Positions 16,324 through 25,040 of a stretch of 64,000 nucleotides of DNA are shown here, in pieces. The notes beneath the pieces are model-generated. The model did not search any database. It saw only the letters and a list, made by a program, of their open reading frames with translations, and had not been told where the DNA came from. The stretch covers positions 1 to 64,000 of the forward strand of contig CAZNPL010000024.1 of the NCBI GenBank assembly GCA_964574815.1, given 5' to 3'. The position numbers and the translations under genes are program-made. This DNA comes from CAZNPL01 sp964574815 (lineage in GTDB: Bacteria > Planctomycetota > Phycisphaerae > UBA1845). Position 1 is the stretch's first letter. Every line of letters starts with the position of its first letter.

Positions 16324-17004
16324 CTATTCAAACGTGCCGGCGGATGGGCATTGTTTGGCTATTTTGCATTCGTCACAGCGCGGCTTGCGAGCGGCGCAGA
16401 CTCGGCGGCCGTGCCAGATCATGGCGTGGCCGAAGAAGGTCCAGTCCTTTTGCGGGATGAGTTCCATCAGGTCCTGCTCGATCTTGACCGCGTCCTTGCC
16501 GTCCTTGCTGCGCCAGGTGAGGGCCATGCGCGTGGCCAGGCGGCCGACGTGGGTGTCGACCACGACGCCGTCGTTGCGTTTGAACCACGTGCCGAGAATG
16601 ACGTTGGCGGTCTTGCGGGCGACGCCGGGGAGTTCAATCAGTTTTTCCATCGAGTCGGGCACGTCGCCGTCGTGTAGGTCGACGATCATGCGGCACGCGT
16701 TCTTGATGCTCCTGGTTTTCTGGCGGAAGAAGCCGGTGGGGTGGATGATCTTCTCGATGTCGGCGGTCTCGGCGTCGGCCAGGTCGCCGGCGGTCGGATA
16801 CGTGCTGAAGAGAATCGGCGTTATTCTGTTGACCGTCTCGTCGGTAGACTGGGCGGAGAGGATCGTGGCCACGAGCAGTTGGAGAGCGTTCTCGTGGTGC
16901 AGGGCGCAGTCGGCGCCGGGATAGAGGCGCTTCAGTCCCTGGAGAATTCGCTTCGCCCGCGCTTTACGTTGTGTCGCCGATTCCCGCGTCTTGACCGTTG
17001 GCAT
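16324..17004 (-). CDS. nth: Endonuclease III
   Basis: 226 residues. A DNA glycosylase/AP lyase that removes oxidised pyrimidines. The helix-hairpin-helix LPGVARKTANVILG carries the catalytic K131, the second catalytic residue is D150 in VVVDTHVGRLATRM, and the iron-sulfur cluster ligands are C203, C210, C213 and C219 (C-x6-C-x2-C-x5-C). The gene is 6 nt downstream of the MoaD-MoaE fusion, so the two are probably cotranscribed. Confidence 0.94.
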   Translation of the reverse strand: MPTVKTRESATQRKARAKRILQGLKRLYPGADCALHHENALQLLVATILSAQSTDETVNRITPILFSTYPTAGDLADAETADIEKIIHPTGFFRQKTRSIKNACRMIVDLHDGDVPDSMEKLIELPGVARKTANVILGTWFKRNDGVVVDTHVGRLATRMALTWRSKDGKDAVKIEQDLMELIPQKDWTFFGHAMIWHGRRVCAARKPRCDECKIAKQCPSAGTFE

Positions 17005-17010
17005 CGTAGG

Positions 17011-17697
17011 TCACGCTCCGTAGCGCGTTGGTTCGGACCACGTTTGGTCGCCGTCCTCCCACACCTCCCGCTTCCAGATGAGGACGTTCTTTTTTAGTTC
17101 GTCGATGAGCCAGCGGCAAGCTGCGAATGCTTCTTCCCGGTGGACGCATGCGACCGCAATAATCACGCTCGTTTCACCCAGATCGACCGGTCCGAGTCGG
17201 TGGACCACGGCGAGCCTTTGAATCGGCCATCGCTCGCGTGCCGCGCCGGCGAGCTCGCGCATCTGCTTTTCCGCCATCTCGGTGTGGGACTCGTAGTCGA
17301 GCTGTAGCAGATTCCCGTGGGCCGGGCTCTCCTCGCGTCGGACGACGCCTTCGAAGACGACGAGACCGCCCGCCCCAGTGTCTCCGTCGAGATGTCGCCG
17401 GACGGCGGTTGTGTCGATCGGTTGTTCGGTCAAAGAGATGAGGTCGGTTTCGCAGCCGCCGGAAACGGGTGGTATTACAGCCACTGTATCGCCCTCCGCA
17501 AGGGTAACGGACTCGTTGGCATAGTCGTCATTGACGGCGAACCGGATGGACCGGCGGGCGCGTGCCAGTTCGGGCCGCCGCTTCATTAGCTCGTCGATCA
17601 GCCGCTCGAGCGGCGCCTCTCTCGGCAGTTCGAAGGTCTCGGTTTCGCACCCGGCCCAGTCACGCGCCGGACCAAGGTAGAGCACTTTTACGTTCAT
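17011..17697 (-). CDS. MoaD-MoaE fusion (molybdopterin synthase, MoaX type)
   Basis: 228 residues combining both subunits of molybdopterin synthase. Residues 1-81 are MoaD-like (ubiquitin fold, ending IPPVSGG at 80-81); residues 82-228 are MoaE-like, with HRLGPVDLGE (166-175) and the catalytic lysine region LKKNVLIWKRE (201-211). Molybdopterin synthase adds sulfur to precursor Z in molybdenum cofactor synthesis. MoaD needs a free C-terminal Gly-Gly to become a thiocarboxylate, so the fusion must be cleaved after G81; a similar fusion called MoaX, cleaved in this way, is known in Mycobacterium tuberculosis. No other moa gene is in the window. Confidence 0.9.
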   Translation of the reverse strand: MNVKVLYLGPARDWAGCETETFELPREAPLERLIDELMKRRPELARARRSIRFAVNDDYANESVTLAEGDTVAVIPPVSGGCETDLISLTEQPIDTTAVRRHLDGDTGAGGLVVFEGVVRREESPAHGNLLQLDYESHTEMAEKQMRELAGAARERWPIQRLAVVHRLGPVDLGETSVIIAVACVHREEAFAACRWLIDELKKNVLIWKREVWEDGDQTWSEPTRYGA

Positions 17698-17797
17698 TGC
17701 ATCGGTCGTCGTTTGCTGTCATTGCACCGGTGGATCCGGCTGAGGCGCGCCAGTGGCACTCGTGCTTCCGATGAGCCGGGAAGACGCACGGGCAAGC

Positions 17798-17845
17798 TCC
17801 GCCGCCGGCAGCGGCTCCGCTTGCCCATGGCACCCGTCTACCCAG
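17798..17845. repeat. GGGCAAGC...GCTTGCCC hairpin
   Basis: ACGGGCAAGC and GCTTGCCCATGGC form an inverted repeat around a GC-rich loop with CCGCCGCCGGCAGCGG. A related right half occurs near 15490-15510. It lies downstream of the O-methyltransferase gene's end and upstream of moaX. Confidence 0.5.
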
Positions 17846-17873
17846 GTGTCGGATTTCCTCTTGCGACACATTT

Positions 17874-18437
17874 CTATTCCCCGAGGTAAACCGAGAGTTC
17901 CATGCCGTTGCCAACCGGGACGTGGGCTGAGGCGAAGGCGTCGTGCGTGCGGACCCATTCTAGAAAAGGGGCCAACTCTTCAAAATGGGACATCGTGTTG
18001 TCGGTCAGCACCGCAGCGCCGGCGGCCAGCTTGGGCAACAGCTGTTTGATGTACGTGTCGCAGTTCTCCTTGTCTGCGTCGTTGAGGACGTAATCGAAGG
18101 GGCCGGCGAGGCTGTCCAACAGTTCGGTGGCCACTCCCGTCCGGCACTGGATCGTTCGGTCGAGGCCGGCGTCCACAAAATACGTTGCGGCGATGTCGTG
18201 TTTTCGCAGGTCGCGGTCGATTGTGATCAATTGGCCGTCGTGGGCTGCGATCGCTGCGCCGGCCCACACGGCGCTGTAACCGTAACTGGTGCCTATCTCG
18301 ACACCGCGACGGGCACCGGTGGCCTGGAGGAGCGCATGGACGAATTCGCCGGCGTCGCGCGGGATGGCGAGGGCGTCGTCGGTTTCGGCCATGAAGTCTT
18401 CGAGACGTTCGATCGTTTTTCGGATTCGCGGGTCCAT
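17874..18437 (-). CDS. O-methyltransferase family protein
   Basis: 187 residues; a class I SAM-dependent methyltransferase of the caffeoyl-CoA/catechol O-methyltransferase family. The SAM loop VEIGTSYGYSAVWAG (about 46-60), the acidic residue in ITIDRD, and LNDADKENCDTYIKQLLP, where the DADK Asp and Lys mark the metal-binding site, are visible. It is slightly shorter than plant enzymes, as usual in bacteria. The substrate is unknown. Confidence 0.82.
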   Translation of the reverse strand: MDPRIRKTIERLEDFMAETDDALAIPRDAGEFVHALLQATGARRGVEIGTSYGYSAVWAGAAIAAHDGQLITIDRDLRKHDIAATYFVDAGLDRTIQCRTGVATELLDSLAGPFDYVLNDADKENCDTYIKQLLPKLAAGAAVLTDNTMSHFEELAPFLEWVRTHDAFASAHVPVGNGMELSVYLGE

Positions 18438-18486
18438 GTTGTGTTTCTCGACCCCCCTGCCCTGCCGGTCGGCTGCCGGGCTGCGG

Positions 18487-18987
18487 TCAGCGGATGAACG
18501 GTTTTCCCATGAGCCGCCTCAGTAGCGCGATCTGTCCCGCGTGGAAACCTTCGTGGCGGGCGCAGTGGGCGATTGCTCCGCCCTTGGTACTGTAGTGCGG
18601 GTGTGGCGTTCCGTCTGCGCCGTAGCACGGCTCGGCAAGCGCTGCGTCGCTCATCCCGCGGATGGCCTCGAGGACGCGGTTGTGCGTCGTCTCCATCCGG
18701 TTCTTCACGGCGTCCGGCGAGGGATAGTCGTGCTCGGCAACGCTCTTGACGGGCGCGCCGATCGGAAAGTGGCCCGCAAAGGTGGGATCCGGCGGATCTC
18801 CGCCGAGGCAGCGTGTCAGCACGAGGGCGTGCTCGGTCAGGGCGAGATGTCCGCAGAGCCAGAGGATGTGGTGCAGGCCATCGCCGGGCTGATAGGTCCA
18901 TTCGTCGCCTTCGACATCGGCGATCAGCTTGAGGGTCCACTGGCGGCTGCCGTCGACCTGGTCGGCCAGCATTGCGGCGATCGACAT
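18487..18987 (-). CDS. DinB-family four-helix protein
   Basis: 166 residues, four-helix bundle. Probable metal-binding histidines are in LHHILWLCGHLALTEHAL (39-56) and CARHEGFHAGQIALLRRL near the C-terminus; the closing HxxxH pattern is that of the DinB/YfiT superfamily. Many members are thiol- or metal-dependent transferases or have no known role, so no reaction is claimed. It lies 49 nt upstream of the O-methyltransferase, same strand. Confidence 0.78.
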   Translation of the reverse strand: MSIAAMLADQVDGSRQWTLKLIADVEGDEWTYQPGDGLHHILWLCGHLALTEHALVLTRCLGGDPPDPTFAGHFPIGAPVKSVAEHDYPSPDAVKNRMETTHNRVLEAIRGMSDAALAEPCYGADGTPHPHYSTKGGAIAHCARHEGFHAGQIALLRRLMGKPFIR

Positions 18988-19132
18988 GCGGATTCTCCGT
19001 GCGCTGCCGTGGTTCCGAAAAGGCCCTTGGGCGCAAACGTGGCGGGCGCCGTTTCTGCCACTGGTCTATAGATAACCTGAGGGCCACTTGGCGTAAAGAA
19101 TGGGGAACGTGGGGGGAACGTCTGCGCGGCAC

Positions 19133-19206
19133 GAGCCGTCAGCCATTCCGCCTCAGGCGGATCAGCCGTCAGCCTTCGCCATCGGGGATTGTGGATGAAA
19201 TGGCGC
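19133..19206. repeat. AGCCGTCAGCC / CCGCCTCAG hairpin repeat
   Basis: GAGCCGTCAGCC, then the perfect hairpin TCCGCCTCAGGCGGA (19146-19160), then ATCAGCCGTCAGCC and a GGATGAAATGGCGCG end. It matches 16161-16235 along its whole length with a few differences. Confidence 0.7.
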
Positions 19207-19388
19207 GTCGGGTGCTGTCGCGGGTGTCTGATTCATCGAATTGGTCCCCCACCCGTTGCCACGCAAGGGACGGGGCAGCCGTGCCCTTGTACTACTAACG
19301 TCGAGTTTCTTCTTCCGGCGCGAGGGTTTTCATCAGTGCGCGGCCGTAACCTGCGTGCCGTCAGCGACTTGCATTCCGCCAGACACCC

Positions 19389-19442
19389 TCCCTTCGTCCC
19401 TCTGTCCCTTGCTTTGGTTGCGGCCAAAGGCTGCGCTGCGCA
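19389..19442. repeat. Dispersed repeat with a CCCTTGCTTT core
   Basis: TTCGTCCCTCTGTCCCTTGC and a following GGTTGCGGCCA/GCTGCGCTGCG block; second copy at 6115-6160. Confidence 0.6.
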
Positions 19443-19535
19443 TCTTCTTCTACCGGGCCTCGTCCGCGGCCGTTAACATGAGGTGGACGACACGGTGTTC
19501 TCAACGATCAGTTGCAGAGGGCTTTTCGCGTCTCG

Positions 19536-21185
19536 ATGGCGGTTAAGCATGACAAGCCGACTCAGCGCTGGAGCACGGCCGCGGTGGCCATGGTTGTGCT
19601 GGCTGCGCTGCTGGCGGGCTTTGGGCTGTACTTCGCGATCAACCATGCCTGGATCGCTTACGGGGTGAAGATCGACGATTTGCGTGGCCGGGCGATCGAA
19701 GCGAGGGAGCGGGTGGGCGAGCGCGTGATGGTGCGCGTGGGGCGCGTTCTGGTCCAGGTGGCCGATGCCTATCGAGAGGGCCGGGATGAGTTGGGGCTGG
19801 CCCGGAGCGGTATTGGAGACTGGATTGCGTCGGCGTATGTCTGGGATGGTTCGGGTCTGGCCGAGATTTCGCTACGAGGCGTTCGAGGCGAAGGAGATGC
19901 TCGCAGTGGCGATGCAGGCGACGATCTAGCGATGCGACCGTTGATCGCCGAACACCTCGAACGGTTTCTTGCCGGCTTCGGGCCGGGGCTGAATCCCGGG
20001 GTTCGATTCCTGCGGGACGATGTCGGCAAGGTGCCGCTTCTGCTCGCATGTCAGGTGTATGCGCCGACCGTGGACTCTTCTGAATTGGCCGGGGCCGCGA
20101 CGGGTGACGGCGCTGATGCCGAAGGCAGCGCCGGTGAAAGCGAGGCCGGCACGGAGCCGTTTGTCGCCGCAGTTCGGATCGACGTGCAGCGTCTGCAGAC
20201 GAGCGTTCTGGAGGATCATTTCGCATCGCTGGGTATTCGCGTGGTGGCGCGCGAAGAGGGCTCGGCGCGGTATTGGTCGGAGCCGGTTGCGGGCGGGCTG
20301 GATCCGTTGCGTCTGGAGCCGGCGCCGTCGTTGATTGCCGCGCACCAGCGGAACCTCGTTTTGCAGATCGTGCTCTACGTGCTGATCACGGCGGGCTTTG
20401 TAGTGGCCCTGACGATCATGATCGCCAAGTTCATACGCTTGGTGCGGCGCGAGGTGGCCCTGTCTCGGTTGCGGAGCAATTTCGTGGCCGACGTGTCGCA
20501 CGAGCTGAAGACGCCGCTGGCGTTGATCCGGATGTTCAGCGAGATGCTGGGCGAGGATCGCGTTCCGTCGGAAGAGAAGCGGCGTGAGTATTACGCGATC
20601 ATTCAGCGGGAGAGTTCGCGGCTGACGCACATGATCGACAACATTCTCGATTTCTCGCGGATCGACGCCGGGAAGAAGGAGTTTTCGTTCGAGACGGTCG
20701 ATGTGGCCGCCGTCGTGCGTGATACGTACGAGGCCTACCGGTTCGATTTGGACCGGCAGAAGTTCGATCACCGGCTGGTGGTTGCGGAGGACCTCCCGCG
20801 GGTGCAGGCCGACGGCGACGCGATTGCCCAGGCGATCATCAACCTGATCAGCAACGCCATCAAGTACAGTGCCCGGGAGAAGTCGCTGGTGATCGAGCTG
20901 AGCAGGGAGACGCGGCGAGGCAAGCACGGGGTGCTGATCTGCGTCTCGGACAGCGGGATCGGCATCAAGCCGGAGGACCGCAGCCACCTGTTCGACGGCT
21001 TCTACCGGGCCGACGACGAGCACGTCCGCAAGCAGCGCGGGGCCGGGCTCGGCTTGAGCCTGGTGAAGAGCATCGTGGACGCCCACGGAGGCATTCTGGA
21101 CGTCGAGTCTCGATTGGTTAAAGGCACGACGTTTCGGATTTTTCTCCCGCAGGGCGCGGGAGAAAGCCGTCAGCCGTTAGCCTGA
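19536..21185 (+). CDS. Membrane sensor histidine kinase
   Basis: 549 residues from the ATG at 19536; a TTG 24 nt earlier is possible and neither start has a good ribosome binding site. One membrane helix at about 14-34, a long periplasmic region with an acidic Gly/Ala-rich insert near 180-205, a second helix at about 274-298, then HisKA with the phosphorylated H322 in VADVSHELKTPLALIR, N-box NLISNAIKYS (436-445), G1 DSGIGI (472-477) and G2 GAGLGLSLVKSI. It should sense an envelope signal and phosphorylate a response regulator, but none is adjacent; the only one in the window is at 34272. The last residues (ESRQPLA) and the stop are encoded by a dispersed AGCCGTCAGCC repeat. Confidence 0.88.
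   Translation: MAVKHDKPTQRWSTAAVAMVVLAALLAGFGLYFAINHAWIAYGVKIDDLRGRAIEARERVGERVMVRVGRVLVQVADAYREGRDELGLARSGIGDWIASAYVWDGSGLAEISLRGVRGEGDARSGDAGDDLAMRPLIAEHLERFLAGFGPGLNPGVRFLRDDVGKVPLLLACQVYAPTVDSSELAGAATGDGADAEGSAGESEAGTEPFVAAVRIDVQRLQTSVLEDHFASLGIRVVAREEGSARYWSEPVAGGLDPLRLEPAPSLIAAHQRNLVLQIVLYVLITAGFVVALTIMIAKFIRLVRREVALSRLRSNFVADVSHELKTPLALIRMFSEMLGEDRVPSEEKRREYYAIIQRESSRLTHMIDNILDFSRIDAGKKEFSFETVDVAAVVRDTYEAYRFDLDRQKFDHRLVVAEDLPRVQADGDAIAQAIINLISNAIKYSAREKSLVIELSRETRRGKHGVLICVSDSGIGIKPEDRSHLFDGFYRADDEHVRKQRGAGLGLSLVKSIVDAHGGILDVESRLVKGTTFRIFLPQGAGESRQPLA
21164..21183. repeat. AGCCGTCAGCCGTTAGC repeat at the kinase 3' end
   Basis: AGCCGTCAGCCGTTAGCCT overlaps the end of the kinase gene including its stop. 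The same 17-mer core recurs at 35608-35624. Confidence 0.6.
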
Positions 21186-21889
21186 AGTCATCAGGCGGCG
21201 GGCCCGTGGCCGAGTCGTCAATTGCCGCCAGACAAGGTGCCCCATACCTCGCGTAGCAAGGGGTGGGGAATTGCCGGGGCGAGTGCTAGCTTGCCAGTTG
21301 ATCACCTGCTCAACTGCTCTACTTCTCCCTTTCCAGCCGACTCGATGGCTCCGGCTGAAGGCTCCTTCTGCCAAAAGCCCGCGAAACGGGCGACGCAAAC
21401 CTTCCCAAACGAAAGCGGGCCCGGCTCTGCCTGCCCAATGCCCCGGAGGGGCACCTGAGAATAGCCCAGCGATTGAGGGCCTGTCGATTTACTCTCGATC
21501 GCATGCACGGATTGCGACTTTCGTGTCCCCGAACCCCGGGTTTGGGGTGCGCGCCAAGCGATCTAAGGGGTGTCGATTTAATCGAGGCCGATTAAATCGA
21601 CAAGCCCTTGATCGCTGCGTAAACGTCCCGGTCCAAAACCACCCAAGTCCCGGAGGGACGGCTGAGGAGCTTGCCACGCACGCTAACCAAAAACGCCGGG
21701 TGGCCCATCTCTCCGGAAGCGACAGGTGGGGTCATGATCAGTACACCAACCAAGGTCAAATCGCGCAAGGACCTCGCGTCACAACAACCGGCCCCGGCAC
21801 GCTCCGGCTGACGGCTGGCGGCTCTTCCTGACAACTGATAACTGAAGACTCACAACTCCACCGCTGACGGCTCTTCCTGACAACTTGCC
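21186..21889. other. Convergent intergenic region with palindromes
   Basis: About 700 nt without a gene, between two convergent genes. It contains the GAATAGCCCAGCGATTGAGG block (about 21460-21480), the large palindrome at 21571-21602, a CCGGAGGGACGG element near 21650, and two inverted AGCCGTCAGC elements followed by CTTCCTGACAACT (21808-21888). All look like dispersed repeat material. Several could end transcription from either side. Confidence 0.5.
21571..21602. repeat. Perfect 14-bp inverted repeat
   Basis: TGTCGATTTAATCG, a 4-nt AGGC loop, then CGATTAAATCGACA. The arms extend with mismatches to 26 bp on each side (through AAGGG and CGATC). A third, partial copy of the arm (GAGGGCCTGTCGATTTA) is at about 21475-21491. 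Confidence 0.75.
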
Positions 21890-23809
21890 TCACGGCACGC
21901 ACCAACACGGGTCCTTGCCCGCGATCGCGCCGAGCACCGCGAACACGTCCGACAGGTTCACCACGTCGTCACCGTTGCATGGTTTGATGTCGTACACGTG
22001 CATCGTGGAACTGCCGTTGGCGCCGGCAATCTGGTCCAGCACGCCGAAGATGTCCAAGAGATTGATCACACCGTTTCCGGTCACGTCGCCGTAGGCGGTG
22101 CTGGTGTGCGTGCAGGCGCCGTCGGCGCAGTAGTCCAGCGTGCAGGCGCTGAAGTCGTCGCACTCGCAGTGGTCGGTGCACGTAGTGGCGCAGTCGTCGG
22201 GGCTTCCGTCGCCGTTGCAGTCCCGGTCGCATTCGTCGGGCAGGCCGTTGGCGTTGCAGTCGGGGGCGCCGGCGGCGATGTCGCAGGCGTTGGCGAGCCC
22301 GTTGCCGGTGCAGTCCTCGCACTCGTCAGGAACGCCGTTGGCATCGCAGTCGCCGCTAGTGCCGCCGGCGATGTCCTCCTCGTCGGGCATGCAGTTCTGA
22401 TTGCAGTCATTCACCATGCTGAAGATGTAGGCGGAGCCGGCGTTGTCAGCGGCGGTGTCGTCGTCCCTCGCCCCTATTATCACCTGACCGTCGGCGATGC
22501 CGGCAGATCTGCCGAAGTACTGGCTGTTGTTCGGTTCGGAGGCGCTCAGCTTTTGCTCTTGTATCCACTCTCCTCCAACGAATCGGAAGACAAAGGCGGC
22601 CCCAGGCGCGCTCACTGCGCAATCCGGAGGCGCATGACCGGGGGCGCCGAGCGCTATCAATTCGTCCTTTATGGCGACTCCGGCACCCAGGAAATCCCCT
22701 ACGCTGCGCGGCGATGCGACGAGCTTTGCTTCCTCGTACCAACGGTCGTCACTCACATCCTCTGCCGTGCCTCCGTCATCCCGCCGGAACACATATCCGG
22801 CCCCTTCTGCGAGCCCGTCTTCCTGGGCACCTACCAGGACGCGCGTTCCGTCTAGGACCAAAAACTGACCGAAGAGGCGAAAGCCATCGGTAGCCTCCTC
22901 GTCTGAAGCCACCAGCCTCGCCTCATAGGTCCATTCATCGTCGGATAGGTCCCCGGGCGTCCCCGCATCGCTTCGATGGTAGACGTAGACAGCGCCCACA
23001 TTGTAGACCGGGACGGGCCGGTTGTTGAACGCGCTGGTCGCCGGCGCCCCAACGGCGAGCCAGTCCCCATGGATGCCCACTCCGAGTCCGAAACGGTCGA
23101 ACTCGTGTCCCATAGGGTGCCCGATTTTCACGTGCTCGATCCAGACATCGTCGGAGAGATCCGGCGTGCCCTTGTCGTCCAGGCGGAAAAGATAGGCGTG
23201 GCCTGTGGCGGGCTCGTTTGGAGATGCGTCGGGGACCGAACCTACTGCGATCCAATCGCCGCTGATGGAAACCGAGGCTCCGAAAAGCAGATCAGCAGCA
23301 GCATCGGACGGAATGAGCTTTTGCTCGGGAACCCAGGTGGTGCCGCTTCGACGATATACGTAGGCCGATCCTGACTGATAGCCGGGTCCCGTATCGTCGC
23401 CACGTCTACCCGTCACTATACGGTCCCCACTCAGCCCAACCGAGTAACCAATCGTACCTACAAGGTTGTCCGTGTCCCAGGGAAGCAGTTCTTGAGAGAA
23501 TGCCCAGGTGTCATCCCTGTGGTCGCCCGCTATCCCGACGTCTACGCGTTTGTACACGAACACCGCACCTGGCCCGTGGAGTGTCTCACCATCATAGAAC
23601 ACGTGCGCATTGGCACCCACGGCGAGATACTCGCCGCTTACTGAAAGCGAAATGCCGAACTTATCCTCCCCTACATACTGATCCGTGCAAAACACCTCCT
23701 GCAGTTCGAAGTACGTGCACGGCTGCCCGAAAGCGCCAGGCATGATGAAAACCGCCAGGAGACAAGAGACTGCTGCGACGCGGGGGAAAAAGAGGACGTT
23801 GGTCGGCAT
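21890..23809 (-). CDS. Secreted FG-GAP propeller protein with dockerin-like end
   Basis: 639 residues. A signal peptide (1-28, ending AFGQ) is followed by about seven FG-GAP-type repeats of 55-65 residues, each with a core such as YSVGLSGDRIVTGRRGDD or FGASVSISGDWIAVGS, building an integrin-alpha-like beta-propeller. Then come calcium-type repeats DCNQNCMPDEED, DCDANGVPDEC, DCNANGLPDEC and DCNGDGSPDDC, a Cys-rich linker and two dockerin-like segments, GDVTGNGVINLLDIFGVLDQ and NGDDVVNLSDVFAVLGAI. This architecture is common in Phycisphaerae exported proteins and suggests calcium-dependent attachment outside the cell. GAGGA lies 7 nt before the ATG. It is not closely linked to the passenger operon upstream (229-nt gap). 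Confidence 0.82.
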   Translation of the reverse strand: MPTNVLFFPRVAAVSCLLAVFIMPGAFGQPCTYFELQEVFCTDQYVGEDKFGISLSVSGEYLAVGANAHVFYDGETLHGPGAVFVYKRVDVGIAGDHRDDTWAFSQELLPWDTDNLVGTIGYSVGLSGDRIVTGRRGDDTGPGYQSGSAYVYRRSGTTWVPEQKLIPSDAAADLLFGASVSISGDWIAVGSVPDASPNEPATGHAYLFRLDDKGTPDLSDDVWIEHVKIGHPMGHEFDRFGLGVGIHGDWLAVGAPATSAFNNRPVPVYNVGAVYVYHRSDAGTPGDLSDDEWTYEARLVASDEEATDGFRLFGQFLVLDGTRVLVGAQEDGLAEGAGYVFRRDDGGTAEDVSDDRWYEEAKLVASPRSVGDFLGAGVAIKDELIALGAPGHAPPDCAVSAPGAAFVFRFVGGEWIQEQKLSASEPNNSQYFGRSAGIADGQVIIGARDDDTAADNAGSAYIFSMVNDCNQNCMPDEEDIAGGTSGDCDANGVPDECEDCTGNGLANACDIAAGAPDCNANGLPDECDRDCNGDGSPDDCATTCTDHCECDDFSACTLDYCADGACTHTSTAYGDVTGNGVINLLDIFGVLDQIAGANGSSTMHVYDIKPCNGDDVVNLSDVFAVLGAIAGKDPCWCVP

Positions 23810-24038
23810 GGTTCAATCCTCGACTTGTCGGGCGTTCCGAGAAATCCGGCAATTAAGATTTCAAATTGCTTGCCACGTGTAAAGAAAGCAAACGACTCCC
23901 TGGTGAATTATGGGACGCTCCTACCGTATCCAACACTGCAAGACGGGGCAATGCGGGGTGGGGAACTCGCCCGCATCCCGCATTGCCAAGCATACTTCGC
24001 AAGGCAGATCCCGAAGCATCCCTTGCCCTGGCTTACCA

Positions 24039-25001
24039 CTATGCACCGTCGCTCGTGGCGTGGAACACCTTGTTCGCCGCCACCTCGATCACCGAGTCTG
24101 TCCCGGACCACGTCATGGTCCCACCGAACTGGAAACTCGCGTCCGCATCGATCGTACCGGCTCGGAACAGCATGTCCCCGCCGGTTGCCGTGATGTTGGT
24201 GTCGGTCGTCACGAGCTTGAACGTGGCGTTGGAGTTGTTAATATCCCAAGCGCCCGTAGAAAGGGCGGCAATCCCGCCTTGAAACTCCACCGTCAGAGTG
24301 GTTGAGCCACTCATGGTGAAATCGCCGTCGTTTTCGAACTCATCCTGGAATGTCAGATTCCCACCCGAGACCGTGACTTCGCCGGTATTGGCAACCAATA
24401 CTGATCCGCTGACAGTCAGGGGCCCATCCGATACGTTCAGGTCGCCACTGATCGTAAGCGTATTGGTGCCGGTTACGGTGATCTTGCCACCTGCGGACGT
24501 CGCGGAGGTCTCGATCACTCCGGCGGCGTTCCTGTCGGAGTCGATGATCAACTCACCTTCATTGTCGGTAGAGGCTCCGTCTTCGAATACGATCTTCCCC
24601 GGGTTGCCCCCCGTGTGCATGGACAGGTCGTTTTCGATCGTGAGGGACGAGGACGACGACGCGGATCGCAGTTCGAGCACGGCCGCTGTCGTGCTGTGGT
24701 CATCAATCGTCAAATCTCCAATGGACTCCGACGTCCCTTCGATGTGTACGGTCGTTTGTTCGGCGATCGTCGCCGTATCACCCGTACCGGGCGGAGTTGC
24801 GTAACAATCTTCCCCGATGAAGAACGAGTCGTCGCAACCGACGAAGCTGTTGCCGTTCCAACAGTTCCAGGTCGTGTGTTGGCTCCAAACCGCGCTTGAC
24901 ACGCTGCGGTAATCGCAAACCTGCTGAGCGCGGACGGCGCTGCATACGGCAGCGACCGCGCAGCAGCCGAGAACTACTGGTCTAGTCCTTATGTCTATCA
25001 T
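24039..25001 (-). CDS. Secreted beta-rich passenger-type protein (1 of 3)
   Basis: 320 residues from the ATG at 25001, which has GGAGAA 7 nt upstream. A signal peptide ends near AVRAQQ. A head region with W-x5-W spacing (AVWSQHTTWNCWNGNSFVG) is followed by GTGDTATIAEQTTVHI and then short repetitive strands rich in Ser, Thr, Asp and Gly (LTISGDLNVSDGPLTVSGSV and similar), the pattern of a right-handed beta-helix. No C-terminal anchor or dockerin is visible. It is the last gene of a three-gene set with 25041-26480 and 26477-27385. Confidence 0.65.
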   Translation of the reverse strand: MIDIRTRPVVLGCCAVAAVCSAVRAQQVCDYRSVSSAVWSQHTTWNCWNGNSFVGCDDSFFIGEDCYATPPGTGDTATIAEQTTVHIEGTSESIGDLTIDDHSTTAAVLELRSASSSSSLTIENDLSMHTGGNPGKIVFEDGASTDNEGELIIDSDRNAAGVIETSATSAGGKITVTGTNTLTISGDLNVSDGPLTVSGSVLVANTGEVTVSGGNLTFQDEFENDGDFTMSGSTTLTVEFQGGIAALSTGAWDINNSNATFKLVTTDTNITATGGDMLFRAGTIDADASFQFGGTMTWSGTDSVIEVAANKVFHATSDGA

Positions 25002-25040
25002 TGTCGATTCTCCGTTCAGCTCTTGATTCAAGGTGGACGT

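Larger units (their letters stand above)
18988..19535. other. Intergenic region rich in repeats
   Basis: About 550 nt between the divergent DinB gene and sensor kinase. It holds the repeat at 19133-19206 and the one at 19389-19442. No gene or clear promoter is visible, so the kinase promoter is not located. Confidence 0.5.

Noticed and set aside
19995..20016. tRNA-like T-arm sequence GGGGTTCGATTCC
   Set aside because: It lies inside the sensor kinase gene and no acceptor stem, D-arm or anticodon arm can be built around it.
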